Below, piece after piece: positions 10,067 to 17,740 of a stretch of DNA of 64,000 nt. The stretch spans positions 310,001 to 374,000 of the forward strand of contig NZ_JAJQQP010000006.1 of assembly GCF_028994805.1 (NCBI RefSeq), given 5' to 3'. The stretch's first letter is position 1. Each line of letters starts with the position of its first letter. A program made the translations under genes and the position numbers. The notes beneath the pieces are model-generated. The model worked only from the letters and a program-made list of their open reading frames with translations, had not been told where the DNA came from and ran no database searches. Source of the DNA: Promicromonospora iranensis. Its GTDB lineage: Bacteria > Actinomycetota > Actinomycetes > Actinomycetales > Cellulomonadaceae.

Positions 10067-11416
10067 GTGGCAACTCCGCAGAACTACCTGGCAGTAATCA
10101 AGGTGGTCGGTATCGGCGGCGGTGGTGTGAACGCCGTCAACCGCATGATCGAGGTCGGCCTCAAGGGCGTCGAGTTCATCGCGATCAACACGGACGCACA
10201 GGCACTCCTGATGTCGGACGCCGACGTCAAGCTCGACGTCGGACGTGAGCTCACGCGCGGCCTCGGTGCCGGCGCGGACCCTGAGGTCGGCAAGAAGGCG
10301 GCCGAGGACCACGCCGAGGAGATCGAGGACGTCCTGCGCGGCGCCGACATGGTCTTCGTCACGGCGGGCGAGGGCGGCGGCACCGGCACCGGCGGCGCTC
10401 CCGTCGTAGCACGCATCGCGCGCTCGCTCGGCGCGCTGACGGTCGGCGTCGTGACGCGGCCGTTCACGTTCGAGGGCCGGCGCCGTGCGGTGCAGGCCGA
10501 GAGCGGCATCGAGAACCTCCGCGACGAGGTCGACACGCTGATCGTGATCCCGAACGACCGGCTCCTGTCGATGTCGGACCGGAACGTGTCGGCCATCGCG
10601 GCGTTCCACTCGGCCGACCAGGTGCTGCACTCCGGTGTGCAGGGCATCACCGATCTCATCACCACGCCCGGCCTGATCAACCTGGACTTCGCGGACGTGA
10701 AGTCGGTCATGCAGGGTGCGGGCTCCGCGCTCATGGGCATCGGCTCGGCACGGGGCGAGGACCGCGCGGTGCAGGCGGCCGAGCTGGCGATCTCGTCGCC
10801 GCTGCTCGAGGCCTCGATCGACGGCGCGCACGGCGTGCTGCTGTCGATCCAGGGTGGCAGCGACCTCGGTCTCTTCGAGGTGCACGAGGCCGCGCGCCTG
10901 GTGCAGGAGGCCGCGCACCCGGAGGCCAACATCATCTTCGGTACGGTCATCGACGACGCGCTCGGCGACGAGGTGCGGGTCACCGTCATCGCCGCGGGCT
11001 TCGACGGCGGCCTGCCCAAGGAGCGCAAGGACAACCGGGCCCTCGGTCAGGTGGCCGGAGCGGTGGCGAGCCCCGCGGCGACGCGGAGCCCCGCGACGGC
11101 GCCGGTGCCGCTGCCCGACGTCTCCGACGCGGCGCGCCGCGCACCGGAGCACCACAGCGGGAACGGCATGCCCCCGTCGGTCCCGCCGGCGCACCAGCAG
11201 CCGTCCCCGGTCTCCACGCTGCCTCGCGTGATCGACGACGAGGGTTCGGACGACGTGCCGCGCACGCTGGACGAGCCGGCCGTCGTGGTGCAGGGCTCGT
11301 TCAACCGGCAGGACGTCTCGCGCGAGCAGGGCGAGCGCGTGGAGGTCCCGCCGCTGTACGACGAGAACCCGCGCCGGACCTCCGAGGACCTGGACGTCCC
11401 CGACTTCCTGAAGTGA
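10067..11416 (+). CDS. ftsZ: FtsZ, tubulin-like division GTPase
   Basis: FtsZ polymerises into the Z-ring that sets the division plane. The 449-residue protein has the GIGGGGVNA loop (15-23), the tubulin signature GGGTGTGG (103-110), a variable Pro/Ser/Ala-rich linker from about 325, and the tail DLDVPDFLK. Tails of this kind bind SepF in actinobacteria. GTG 10067 follows GAAAGG at 10054-10059 with good spacing; the open frame further upstream contains the promoter. With no FtsA, the nearby SepF is the expected membrane anchor. Confidence 0.98.
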   Translation: MATPQNYLAVIKVVGIGGGGVNAVNRMIEVGLKGVEFIAINTDAQALLMSDADVKLDVGRELTRGLGAGADPEVGKKAAEDHAEEIEDVLRGADMVFVTAGEGGGTGTGGAPVVARIARSLGALTVGVVTRPFTFEGRRRAVQAESGIENLRDEVDTLIVIPNDRLLSMSDRNVSAIAAFHSADQVLHSGVQGITDLITTPGLINLDFADVKSVMQGAGSALMGIGSARGEDRAVQAAELAISSPLLEASIDGAHGVLLSIQGGSDLGLFEVHEAARLVQEAAHPEANIIFGTVIDDALGDEVRVTVIAAGFDGGLPKERKDNRALGQVAGAVASPAATRSPATAPVPLPDVSDAARRAPEHHSGNGMPPSVPPAHQQPSPVSTLPRVIDDEGSDDVPRTLDEPAVVVQGSFNRQDVSREQGERVEVPPLYDENPRRTSEDLDVPDFLK

Positions 11417-11440
11417 CCGGACCCGCGATCGTCCGCCGGG

Positions 11441-11446
11441 TACTCT
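11441..11446 (+). promoter_or_regulatory. -10 box of a leaderless pgeF promoter
   Basis: TACTCT ends 7 bases before the GTG at 11454, the geometry of actinobacterial leaderless transcripts. It supports this start over the in-frame GTG at 11508. Confidence 0.5.
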
Positions 11447-11453
11447 CGCACAC

Positions 11454-12245
11454 GTGAGCGACACCCGGACTCTTGCAGGCGTGCACCCCGTCGATCTCGG
11501 CGACGGGGTGCACGCCTTTTTCACGGCCGGCACGGGCGGTGTCTCGCCCGCCCCCTGGTCGCCGTCGGACGGCGGCGGGCTGAACCTCGGCCTCAACGTG
11601 TCCGACGACGCGGCGCGGGTGGCGGTCAACCGGTCACTGGTGGCTGAGCGGCTCGGTGCGCCGGTGGCCTTCGCCACACAGGTGCACGGCGACGTGGTGC
11701 TGGAGCTCGGGCCGGCCGAGCGCGTCGCGTGGGCCGCGCACCGGCCACCCGCGTCGGCGGGGGAGGGCGACGCCCTGGTCACCGCGGAACGCGGGCTGGG
11801 GCTCGGGGTCCTCGTCGCCGACTGCGTACCCGTGCTGCTGGCCGACCCGGAGGCACGCGTCGTCGCGGTCGCGCACGCAGGGCGCAAGGGCGTGCTGACC
11901 GGTGTGGTGCACCGGGCCCTCGACGCGCTGGTCGCGCGCGGTGCCGACCCGGCACGCGTGCGCGCCGCGGTCGGTCCGGCGGTGTGCGGGCGGTGCTACG
12001 AGGTGCCCGGCGCGATGCGCGACGAGGTGGCCGCCGTGGTGCCGGAGACCCGTGCGACGACCAGCGAGGGTACACCCGGCCTGGACCTGCCCGCGGGAGT
12101 GGTCGCGCAGCTCGCCGTGCGCGGCGTGGCGGCGACGCGGGTCGAGCGGTGCACGCTCGAGGATGCGAGCCTGTTCTCGCACCGTCGGGCCAGCGGTGTC
12201 GGTACCACAACCGGCCGCCAAGCCGGAATCATCGCGCTCATTTGA
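11454..12245 (+). CDS. pgeF: PgeF (YfiH family), peptidoglycan editing factor
   Basis: YfiH-family proteins are copper/zinc-dependent laccase-like or purine nucleosidase enzymes. In E. coli PgeF keeps wrongly built muropeptide precursors (L-Ser for L-Ala) out of the wall. The 263-residue protein shows ATQVHGD (His78), VADCVPVLLAD (Cys124), HAGRKG (His141) and the closing CTLEDASLFSHRR. The usual HAGWRG is HAGRKG here. It follows ftsZ by 37 bases. Codons 9-23 encode a perfect intrinsic terminator hairpin, noted separately. The yggS gene that often follows is absent. Confidence 0.88.
   Translation: MSDTRTLAGVHPVDLGDGVHAFFTAGTGGVSPAPWSPSDGGGLNLGLNVSDDAARVAVNRSLVAERLGAPVAFATQVHGDVVLELGPAERVAWAAHRPPASAGEGDALVTAERGLGLGVLVADCVPVLLADPEARVVAVAHAGRKGVLTGVVHRALDALVARGADPARVRAAVGPAVCGRCYEVPGAMRDEVAAVVPETRATTSEGTPGLDLPAGVVAQLAVRGVAATRVERCTLEDASLFSHRRASGVGTTTGRQAGIIALI
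11478..11521 (+). terminator. Intrinsic terminator inside the 5' end of pgeF
   Basis: GGCGTGCACCCCGTCG (11478-11493), 7-base loop, exact complement (11501-11516), then TTTTT (11517-11521). This 16-bp perfect stem with a T-run is the best terminator in the window. It lies 60 bases after the ftsZ stop, but within pgeF codons 9-23. Confidence 0.8.
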
Positions 12246-12301
12246 CGTCAGCGCCCGGATAGTCCTTCCGCGACACGCCGACAGCAACGCGCTGACCTGC
12301 A

Positions 12302-12322
12302 AAATCACACGGATGTCGTTTT
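12302..12322 (+). promoter_or_regulatory. 21-bp imperfect palindrome upstream of sepF, shared with ftsZ
   Basis: AAATCACACGGATGTC, then G, then TTTT. It matches the ftsZ copy at 20 of 21 positions, in the opposite orientation. It lies about 93-113 bases upstream of the predicted sepF transcription start and is followed by another perfect palindrome, as at ftsZ. Confidence 0.7.
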
Positions 12323-12337
12323 TAGCGAGCAATCGCT

Positions 12338-12360
12338 GAACAACTTTGGCAAAGTTGTTC
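12338..12360. promoter_or_regulatory. Perfect 11-bp inverted repeat upstream of sepF
   Basis: GAACAACTTTG (12338-12348), one central base, CAAAGTTGTTC (12350-12360). There is no T-run after it. It holds the same place relative to the shared palindrome as the inverted repeat in front of ftsZ, although its sequence differs. It could alternatively end pgeF transcripts. Confidence 0.6.
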
Positions 12361-12379
12361 GTGGCACGGCGTGTCGCAC

Positions 12380-12408
12380 TTCCGGGTCGGATAGCGCCGG
12401 GCTACTTT
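12380..12408 (+). promoter_or_regulatory. Predicted sepF promoter
   Basis: TTCCGG (12380-12385), 17-bp spacer, TACTTT (12403-12408). The predicted start is near 12415, leaving a leader of about 98 bases before the sepF ATG. Confidence 0.5.
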
Positions 12409-12512
12409 TGTCAAGGCGACCTCGATCAGGGGTCAAGGTCGGACCTGTTGTACGGGCCCGCTGGACACCGAGGCAGAAGGACGCACAGCAGGCGACGAAC
12501 GGAGAATGAGCG

Positions 12513-12983
12513 ATGGCCGGAGCGCTTCGCAAGACCATGCTGTATCTGGGCCTCGCCGACGATCAGGGCGAGCAGGAGTACCTCGACGACTACGACGAGG
12601 GCCTGGAGGAAAACGTGGAGGATCACCGGCACGCACAGGTCACGCCGCTGCACCGCGATGGTGTGCCGCGTGAGGCCCTGTCCTCCTCGGACCTGCGCCG
12701 CATCACGACGGTGCACCCCCGGTCGTACAACGACGCACGGAATATCGGCGAGGCTTTCCGCGCCGGCACTCCCGTCATCATGAACCTCTCCGACATGGAC
12801 GACGCCGACGCCAAGCGCCTGGTCGACTTCTCCGCCGGCCTGATCTTCGGTCTGCACGGCTCGATCGAGCGAGTGACCAACAAGGTCTTCCTGCTCTCGC
12901 CCGAGCACGTGGAGATCGCTGCTGAGGAGCAGGTTGCCACCGAGAAGCCGAACGGACGCGGCGGCTTCTACAACCAGAGCTGA
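12513..12983 (+). CDS. sepF: SepF, FtsZ membrane anchor
   Basis: SepF binds the FtsZ tail and tethers the Z-ring to the membrane; in actinobacteria without FtsA it is the main anchor. The 156-residue protein has an N-terminal amphipathic stretch ([14 protein letters not shown]), an acidic linker (about 20-45), and the SepF fold with [23 protein letters not shown] and the [16 protein letters not shown] dimer segment. ATG 12513 follows GGAGA with a 7-base gap. It has its own promoter region resembling that of ftsZ, and a terminator 38 bases after the stop. Confidence 0.96.
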   Translation: MAGALRKTMLYLGLADDQGEQEYLDDYDEGLEENVEDHRHAQVTPLHRDGVPREALSSSDLRRITTVHPRSYNDARNIGEAFRAGTPVIMNLSDMDDADAKRLVDFSAGLIFGLHGSIERVTNKVFLLSPEHVEIAAEEQVATEKPNGRGGFYNQS

Positions 12984-13021
12984 GTCCGGCACGCCAGGAC
13001 GACGCAACACAGGACGATGTA

Positions 13022-13053
13022 TGAGGGGCGGTCGCTGCGGCGGCCGCCCCTCA
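13022..13053 (+). terminator. Terminator after sepF
   Basis: A 14-bp stem TGAGGGGCGGTCGC (13022-13035) / GCGGCCGCCCCTCA (13040-13053) with a 4-base loop and one G-U pair. There is no T-run. Confidence 0.6.
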
Positions 13054-13149
13054 CGCGTGTCCGGCCGTTCGCAGCCGTCCGCCTGTTCGTGACCGGACTC
13101 GCGCGGCACCCACACCAGGCACTTCCCGCTGTACCTTGCCGGAACAGGT

Positions 13150-13155
13150 TAGGTT
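13150..13155 (+). promoter_or_regulatory. -10 box of a leaderless yggT promoter
   Basis: TAGGTT ends 7 bases before the GTG at 13163. No ribosome site is visible for that start, so leaderless translation decides the choice. Confidence 0.45.
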
Positions 13156-13162
13156 GTCCCTT

Positions 13163-13444
13163 GTGATCTGGGACTTCATCGGCTTCGTGCTGTGGCTCTT
13201 CCTGCTGTTCCTCATCGGACGGCTCATCTTCGACTGGGTGCAGTTCTTTGCCCGGGACTGGCGACCCCGTGGTGTGCTGCTCGTGATCGCCGAGGCGATC
13301 TACACCGTCACGGACCCGCCTCTGCGGTTCCTGCGCCGCCTGATCCCGCCGTTGCGGCTGGGCCAGGTGCAGCTGGATCTCGCGTTCATCGTGCTGTTCT
13401 TCGGCGTCTCGCTGCTCTCGTCGCTCATCGGAGGTATCGGGTAG
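13163..13444 (+). CDS. YggT family membrane protein
   Basis: This 93-residue protein has two hydrophobic segments (about 2-22 and 68-90) around the conserved RLIFDWVQFF and PPLRFLRRLIPPLR segments of the YggT family, found next to sepF and divIVA in many Gram-positives. Its molecular role is not established. A TTG start at 13136 is possible, but it would add a polar stretch before the first membrane helix, so GTG 13163 is preferred. Confidence 0.85.
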   Translation: MIWDFIGFVLWLFLLFLIGRLIFDWVQFFARDWRPRGVLLVIAEAIYTVTDPPLRFLRRLIPPLRLGQVQLDLAFIVLFFGVSLLSSLIGGIG

Positions 13445-13707
13445 GCGAGTCGGCCTCGTGGTGAATCTGTGCTGGTTCGGAGCGACCCGGCCGGCACCGG
13501 GGCGTCGGTCCCGCGGAAACATTGACCGGGGCATGGATGGAGCCTGGGGTGACACGGCACACTCTGTGAGGAAATCGTGCCCGGGGGTGCTCCCGGTGTC
13601 CCACGCCGATGTCGTCCGCTACCGTGGGTTTCGACGGAGGGCGCGCGGCTGGGCAGCGCCGACGTCCGAGTTCTGCGTTCCTACGTTCTAACTTTCGAGG
13701 TGACACG

Positions 13708-14352
13708 ATGGCACTGCTTACTGCAGAGGACATCCTCAACAAGAAGTTCTCCGCGACGAAGTTCCGCGAGGGCTACGACGTCGAGGAGGTCGACGACTTC
13801 CTCGACGAGGTCGTGCGGACCCTGACCAACGTCCAGGAGGAGAACGAGGGCCTCCGGCAGAAGGTCGCCGCCGCCGAGCGGCGTATCGCCGAGCTCTCGC
13901 GGAACGAGGCCGCCGGCCCCGCCCGCGCACAGGCCGCTCCGGTCGCTGCCCCGGTCATGCCGACCGGCCCCGCCGCCGGCCCCAAGGGCAACGGCCCCGA
14001 GCCGGAGTCGGCGACCGGGATGCTCCAGCTGGCCCAGAAGCTGCACGACGACTACGTGCGCTCCGGCCAGGAAGAGGGCGACCGGCTCATCAGCGAGGCC
14101 AAGACCGAAGGTGCGCGTATCGTGCGCGACGCCGAGGAGACCTCGCACCGCACGCTCTCCCAGCTCGAGCAGGAGCGTTCGCTCCTGGAGCGCAAGATCG
14201 ACGAGCTGCGTCTGTTCGAGCGTGACTACCGCACCCGGCTGAAGAGCTTCCTGCAGAACCTGCTCGGTGACCTCGACGCCCGGGGCTCTGCTCTTCCGCC
14301 GCGCAACAACCAGCAGTCCGGCCGCCCGGCCGAGATGGCACAGGGCATCTGA
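13708..14352 (+). CDS. divIVA: DivIVA/Wag31, polar growth and division-site protein
   Basis: DivIVA coiled-coil proteins bind curved membrane at poles and septa and direct wall synthesis in actinobacteria. The 214-residue protein opens with the lipid-binding domain ALLTAEDILNKKFSATKFREGYDVEEVDDFLDEV, continues with a first coiled coil (about 35-75), an Ala/Pro linker (about 78-110), then a second coiled coil to about 195. ATG 13708 follows GAGGTG. The 263-base spacer after yggT holds a possible promoter (TACCGT at 13620-13625). A strong terminator follows. Confidence 0.96.
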   Translation: MALLTAEDILNKKFSATKFREGYDVEEVDDFLDEVVRTLTNVQEENEGLRQKVAAAERRIAELSRNEAAGPARAQAAPVAAPVMPTGPAAGPKGNGPEPESATGMLQLAQKLHDDYVRSGQEEGDRLISEAKTEGARIVRDAEETSHRTLSQLEQERSLLERKIDELRLFERDYRTRLKSFLQNLLGDLDARGSALPPRNNQQSGRPAEMAQGI

Positions 14353-14368
14353 CAGCAGTTTCCATCGA

Positions 14369-14411
14369 GCACGGCGGCCGGGCGTCCCCACCTCACGCCC
14401 GGCCGCCGTGC
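14369..14411 (+). terminator. Terminator after divIVA
   Basis: A perfect 17-bp stem GCACGGCGGCCGGGCGT (14369-14385) and its complement (14395-14411) with a 9-base loop, 16 bases after the divIVA stop. No T-run. Confidence 0.7.
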
Positions 14412-14533
14412 GCGACGAGCCAGTCGCATCCATGATTGGGGCACGCCACGTCGGCGTGCCCCGTTGTGCGTCCGGCCGCTTGTGCTTACGCTTCGTGGAC
14501 TTGACCACCGGGGGCGATCGTGAAGGGGAACCC

Positions 14534-15001
14534 ATGACCAAGATCTCGACCGCGACGCGAACCGCGATCAAGCAAGAGTTCCCGAACCTGACGCGTGACG
14601 TGAAGAAGTTCCCCGTCCGCGAAGGTGAAGAACCCTGGACCGCACGTGAGGTCGAAGAGCTGGCCGCGCTGCTGCTCGAGGACAAGGAGCGGCTGGAGCG
14701 CGAGCTGGAAGCGGCTGACCGCGAGCTGTCGGACCTTCTGCGGAACTCCGGGGACGGGGCGGGCGACGACCAGGCCGACTACGGCTCGAGCGCCCTGGAA
14801 CGCGAACAGGAGCTCACGCTCGTCAACAACATGCGTGACCTCCTGGACCAGACGAACCATGCGATCGACCGCATCCGTAAGGGCACGTACGCCACGTGCG
14901 AGCTCACCGACCTGCCGATCGGCAAGGCGCGGCTCCAGGCCTTCCCGAGGGCGACGCTGTCGGTCGAGGCCAAGGCGCGCGAGGAGCGTCGCGGGGCCTG
15001 A
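14534..15001 (+). CDS. TraR/DksA family protein with degenerate zinc finger
   Basis: DksA/TraR proteins act in the RNA polymerase secondary channel. This 155-residue protein has a long charged helical region (about 35-70), the segment ADYGSSALEREQELTLVNN, and the C-terminal IRKGTYATCELTDLPIGKARLQAFPRATLSVE that aligns with the family zinc finger. Three of the four expected cysteines are missing (only CEL remains), so zinc is probably not bound. ATG 14534 follows GAAGGGGAA. It sits between divIVA and lspA, a common actinobacterial neighbourhood. Confidence 0.8.
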   Translation: MTKISTATRTAIKQEFPNLTRDVKKFPVREGEEPWTAREVEELAALLLEDKERLERELEAADRELSDLLRNSGDGAGDDQADYGSSALEREQELTLVNNMRDLLDQTNHAIDRIRKGTYATCELTDLPIGKARLQAFPRATLSVEAKAREERRGA

Positions 15002-15015
15002 CCGGCTTCCGCTCT

Positions 15016-15103
15016 GAACCCCGCGGCTGACCTCATCGAAAATCCGATATCAAGACTGTGATGTCTGGCTTACGGGTATTCCTGGCGTAATGCCGCGGGG
15101 TTC
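15016..15103. repeat. Long-range 12-bp inverted repeat
   Basis: GAACCCCGCGGC (15016-15027) and its exact complement (15092-15103) enclose 64 less GC-rich bases. It could be a structured RNA, a terminator for the DksA-like gene, or the remains of a tiny palindromic element. Confidence 0.35.
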
Positions 15104-15152
15104 GGTCCTGGAATGTCGCCTTTTACTCGGTGCGCGCCTCGATGCGTTCGAA

Positions 15153-15181
15153 TTGACAGGGTGAAATTCTCGCCGGATGCT
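15153..15181 (+). promoter_or_regulatory. Promoter of the secreted two-repeat protein
   Basis: A consensus TTGACA (15153-15158), 17-bp spacer and GATGCT (15176-15181). The predicted start is at 15188, the first base of the palindrome that follows. Confidence 0.6.
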
Positions 15182-15187
15182 CGTCGA

Positions 15188-15213
15188 GATGAATCACACA
15201 CGTGTGGTTCATC
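15188..15213. promoter_or_regulatory. 26-bp palindrome at the predicted start point (operator candidate)
   Basis: Arms GATGAATCACAC (15188-15199) and GTGTGGTTCATC (15202-15213) match at 11 of 12 positions. It covers the predicted start and first transcribed bases of the downstream gene, a place where a bound repressor would block transcription. Confidence 0.5.
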
Positions 15214-15248
15214 GCTATTTCGTCTGAGCTATTCGAGGGGGATACACA

Positions 15249-15824
15249 ATGATCCGAGGATTCCGTGCAACCTGCCGTGCAGGGGCAGCCGTAGTCATGT
15301 CGGCCGGTCTGGTCGTCGGCGCGGCAACGGGTGCGAGCGCACTGGTGACGGGCGACGAGCCGATCAGCGCGCCGGCCGCCGGCAGCGCGACGGAGGTGGC
15401 CGACGGCGCTGCCGCTGCGGCCGACGTGCTCGGCACCGCGAGCCCGCTGGGTGTCGTGGGTACGGACGGCGCGCTGGACGTGCTCGAGGGCTACGGCACC
15501 TCGGAGCTGCCCGCGGGCGTCGACGGTGCGATGGTCCCCGAGGAGGTCGCCACCACCGGTGAGGTCGTCGAGATCGAGAGCGACGGCAGCTTCAACGCGC
15601 TGAACGACGTCTGTGTCGCTCCCTGGTACTGGGAGGGTCCGGGCAACGTGGGCAGCACCGCCAACGTGACCGACTACCAGGCCTGCAACGACGGTGACTA
15701 CGAGCTCGGTGGCGACGGTTCGGTCAACGTCCTGAACAACGTGTGCGTCGCGCCGTGGCACTGGGACGGCCCGCTGAACCTGTTCAACACGGGTAACGTC
15801 ACGAAGTACGCGGCCTGCAACTGA
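15249..15824 (+). CDS. Small secreted protein with two Cys-pair repeats
   Basis: This 191-residue protein is of unknown function. Residues 1-31 form a signal peptide with a likely cut after ASA. An acidic Ala/Gly/Val-rich region follows to about 110, then two copies of a 37-residue repeat (111-147 and 155-191). Each has the pattern DGS-N-LN-VCVAPW-W-GP-N, then NVT and a final AC-N. Each copy has two cysteines 24 residues apart (122/146, 166/190), probably a disulfide. The layout recalls small surface proteins such as chaplins, but the sequence is not a convincing chaplin. It has its own promoter, an AGGGGG ribosome site and a terminator. Confidence 0.75.
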   Translation: MIRGFRATCRAGAAVVMSAGLVVGAATGASALVTGDEPISAPAAGSATEVADGAAAAADVLGTASPLGVVGTDGALDVLEGYGTSELPAGVDGAMVPEEVATTGEVVEIESDGSFNALNDVCVAPWYWEGPGNVGSTANVTDYQACNDGDYELGGDGSVNVLNNVCVAPWHWDGPLNLFNTGNVTKYAACN

Positions 15825-15879
15825 CGCTTTCGTCAATTGACTGCTGTCGTGCGGTGACGCGACGGTAGTGCTGCACCAG

Positions 15880-15916
15880 GCGAGGCCCTTTCCCGGATAT
15901 CGGGAAAGGGCCTCGC
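15880..15916 (+). terminator. Terminator after the secreted two-repeat protein
   Basis: A perfect 16-bp stem GCGAGGCCCTTTCCCG (15880-15895) and its complement (15901-15916) with the 5-base loop GATAT. No T-run. Confidence 0.75.
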
Positions 15917-16057
15917 TGCATGTGTCGGACCGTGCCGCTCTCTTGATGAGCAATCAATGGCGGGATGGCGCGGAGAACGTCACCGGCACGGCCGTACGCC
16001 GCCCGGCCTCCGGGCGCGCGGGCCCGCGCGCGTCCGCGGCATGGGACACTTTGCCTG

Positions 16058-16750
16058 ATGTCTACTCCCGCTGAACCCTCCGCCGTGGCCGGCGGCGAGA
16101 CGGATCCCGCAGCAGCCACGCCCCCGTCGTCGGGCAGCCGTGTGCTGGTCGTCTGGACCGTCGTCCTCGCGGCCTTCGTCCTGGCCGCCGACCAGCTGAC
16201 CAAGTGGTGGGCCGAGTCCGCGCTCACCGTGGGTGGTGAGCCGATCCCGCTCGTCGGCGAGCTGCTGCAGCTGCGTCTGATCTACAACCCGGGTGCGGCT
16301 CTCTCGATCGCCTCGGGCTACACCTGGATCCTGACCATCGTCGTGACGGTCGTCGTGGTGTTCATCATCCGGGCGATCGGGCGCCTGGGCTCGCGTGGCT
16401 GGGCCGTCGCGCTGGGCCTGCTGCTCGGTGGCGCCGTCGGCAACCTCGTGGACCGCCTGGTGCGGGAGCCCGGGTTCGCGCGCGGCCACGTCGTGGACTT
16501 CATCGACTACGCGGGCTTCTTCGTCGGCAACGTCGCCGACATCGCCGTCGTCTCGGCAGCCGTGCTGATCGCGCTGCTGTCCCTGCGAGGCATCGGCCTG
16601 GACGGCAAGCGCCACACGGACGAGAAGTCCGGCGACCAGCTCGACGACGAGCCCGGCGACCAGCTCGCCGACAAGCCCGGCGAGAAGCCAGGCGACGAGC
16701 CCGGCGACGAGCCCGGCGGGCGGCCGGCCGGCCAGGGCGACCCCGCCTGA
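16058..16750 (+). CDS. lspA: LspA, lipoprotein signal peptidase II
   Basis: LspA cleaves the signal peptide of diacylated prolipoproteins in the membrane. The 230-residue protein has four membrane segments and the aspartyl protease motifs [12 protein letters not shown] and [11 protein letters not shown], whose aspartates are catalytic. A 45-residue polar tail made of short [24 protein letters not shown] units follows the last helix and is not part of the family fold. The start is ATG 16058, with GACACT as a weak -10 box seven bases upstream. The stop shares a base with the next start. Confidence 0.93.
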   Translation: MSTPAEPSAVAGGETDPAAATPPSSGSRVLVVWTVVLAAFVLAADQLTKWWAESALTVGGEPIPLVGELLQLRLIYNPGAALSIASGYTWILTIVVTVVVVFIIRAIGRLGSRGWAVALGLLLGGAVGNLVDRLVREPGFARGHVVDFIDYAGFFVGNVADIAVVSAAVLIALLSLRGIGLDGKRHTDEKSGDQLDDEPGDQLADKPGEKPGDEPGDEPGGRPAGQGDPA

Positions 16751-17679
16751 TGGCGCTCCGCACGCTGCCCGTCCCCGACGGGCTGGCAGGTGACCGTGTC
16801 GATGCCGCGCTGGCACGCATGCTCGGGCTCTCGCGGACCCGTGCGGCCGAGCTCGCCGAGGCGGGTGCCGTGCGTCTCGACGGGCGTCAGGTGCGCAAGT
16901 CGGACCGGGTGCTGCCCGGCGGCTGGATCGAGGTGGACCTGCCCGAGGAGCGGCCCGCCGTCGAGGTGGTGGCGGAGCCCGTGCCCGGCATGGGCATCGT
17001 GTACGACGACGACGACCTGGTGGTCATCGACAAGCCGGTCGGCGTGGCGGCGCACCCGTCGCCGGGCTGGACCGGGCCCACGGTGGTCGGGGCGCTCGTC
17101 GCGGCGGGCTACCGCGTGTCGACGTCGGGCGCGGCGGAGCGGCAGGGCATCGTGCACCGGCTCGACGTCGGCACGTCGGGACTGATGGTGGTTGCGAAGT
17201 CCGAGCTCGCCTACACCGGCCTGAAGCGCGCCTTCAAGGAGCGCACCGTCGACAAGATCTACCACGCCCTGGCACAGGGGCACCCGGACCCGACGTCGGG
17301 CACGATCGACGCCCCCATCGGGCGCCACCCCAGCTCGGACTGGAAGTTCGCCGTGACCGCCGAGGGCAAGCCGTCGGTGACGCACTACGAGACGCTCGAG
17401 ATGCTGTCGGCGGCGTCGCTGCTGGAGGTGCGCCTGGAGACCGGGCGCACCCACCAGATCCGCGTGCACCTCGCCGCGCTGCGCCATCCGCTCGTGGGCG
17501 ACCTGACCTACGGTGCGGACCCCGTGCTGGCCTCCAAGGTAGGTCTGACGCGCCAGTGGCTGCACGCGCACCGGCTGGGGTTCGAGCACCCTACGACCGG
17601 GCGGCGGGTCGAGGTCGAGTCCGGCTACCCGGCCGACCTCGCGGCCGCTCTCGAGGTCGTGCGGGGCGCGTACACGTGA
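16750..17679 (+). CDS. rluD: RluA/RluD family 23S rRNA pseudouridine synthase
   Basis: These enzymes isomerise specific uridines of large-subunit rRNA. The 309-residue protein has an N-terminal S4 RNA-binding domain (about 10-70) and the catalytic motif [13 protein letters not shown], whose aspartate is the nucleophile. [13 protein letters not shown] and [10 protein letters not shown] complete the family signature. The ATG overlaps the lspA stop by one base; lspA-rluD pairing is widespread. The exact target uridines cannot be told from sequence. Confidence 0.9.
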   Translation: MALRTLPVPDGLAGDRVDAALARMLGLSRTRAAELAEAGAVRLDGRQVRKSDRVLPGGWIEVDLPEERPAVEVVAEPVPGMGIVYDDDDLVVIDKPVGVAAHPSPGWTGPTVVGALVAAGYRVSTSGAAERQGIVHRLDVGTSGLMVVAKSELAYTGLKRAFKERTVDKIYHALAQGHPDPTSGTIDAPIGRHPSSDWKFAVTAEGKPSVTHYETLEMLSAASLLEVRLETGRTHQIRVHLAALRHPLVGDLTYGADPVLASKVGLTRQWLHAHRLGFEHPTTGRRVEVESGYPADLAAALEVVRGAYT

Positions 17680-17728
17680 TGTGAGCTTCCGCTCGGCGTT
17701 GCTGGGCGAGAGTGTCGGTGGCTCGTTT

Positions 17729-17734
17729 TAGACT
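17729..17734 (+). promoter_or_regulatory. -10 box of a leaderless dnaE promoter
   Basis: TAGACT ends 6 bases before the dnaE ATG at 17741. No ribosome site lies in between. Confidence 0.6.
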
Positions 17735-17740
17735 CGCCGC

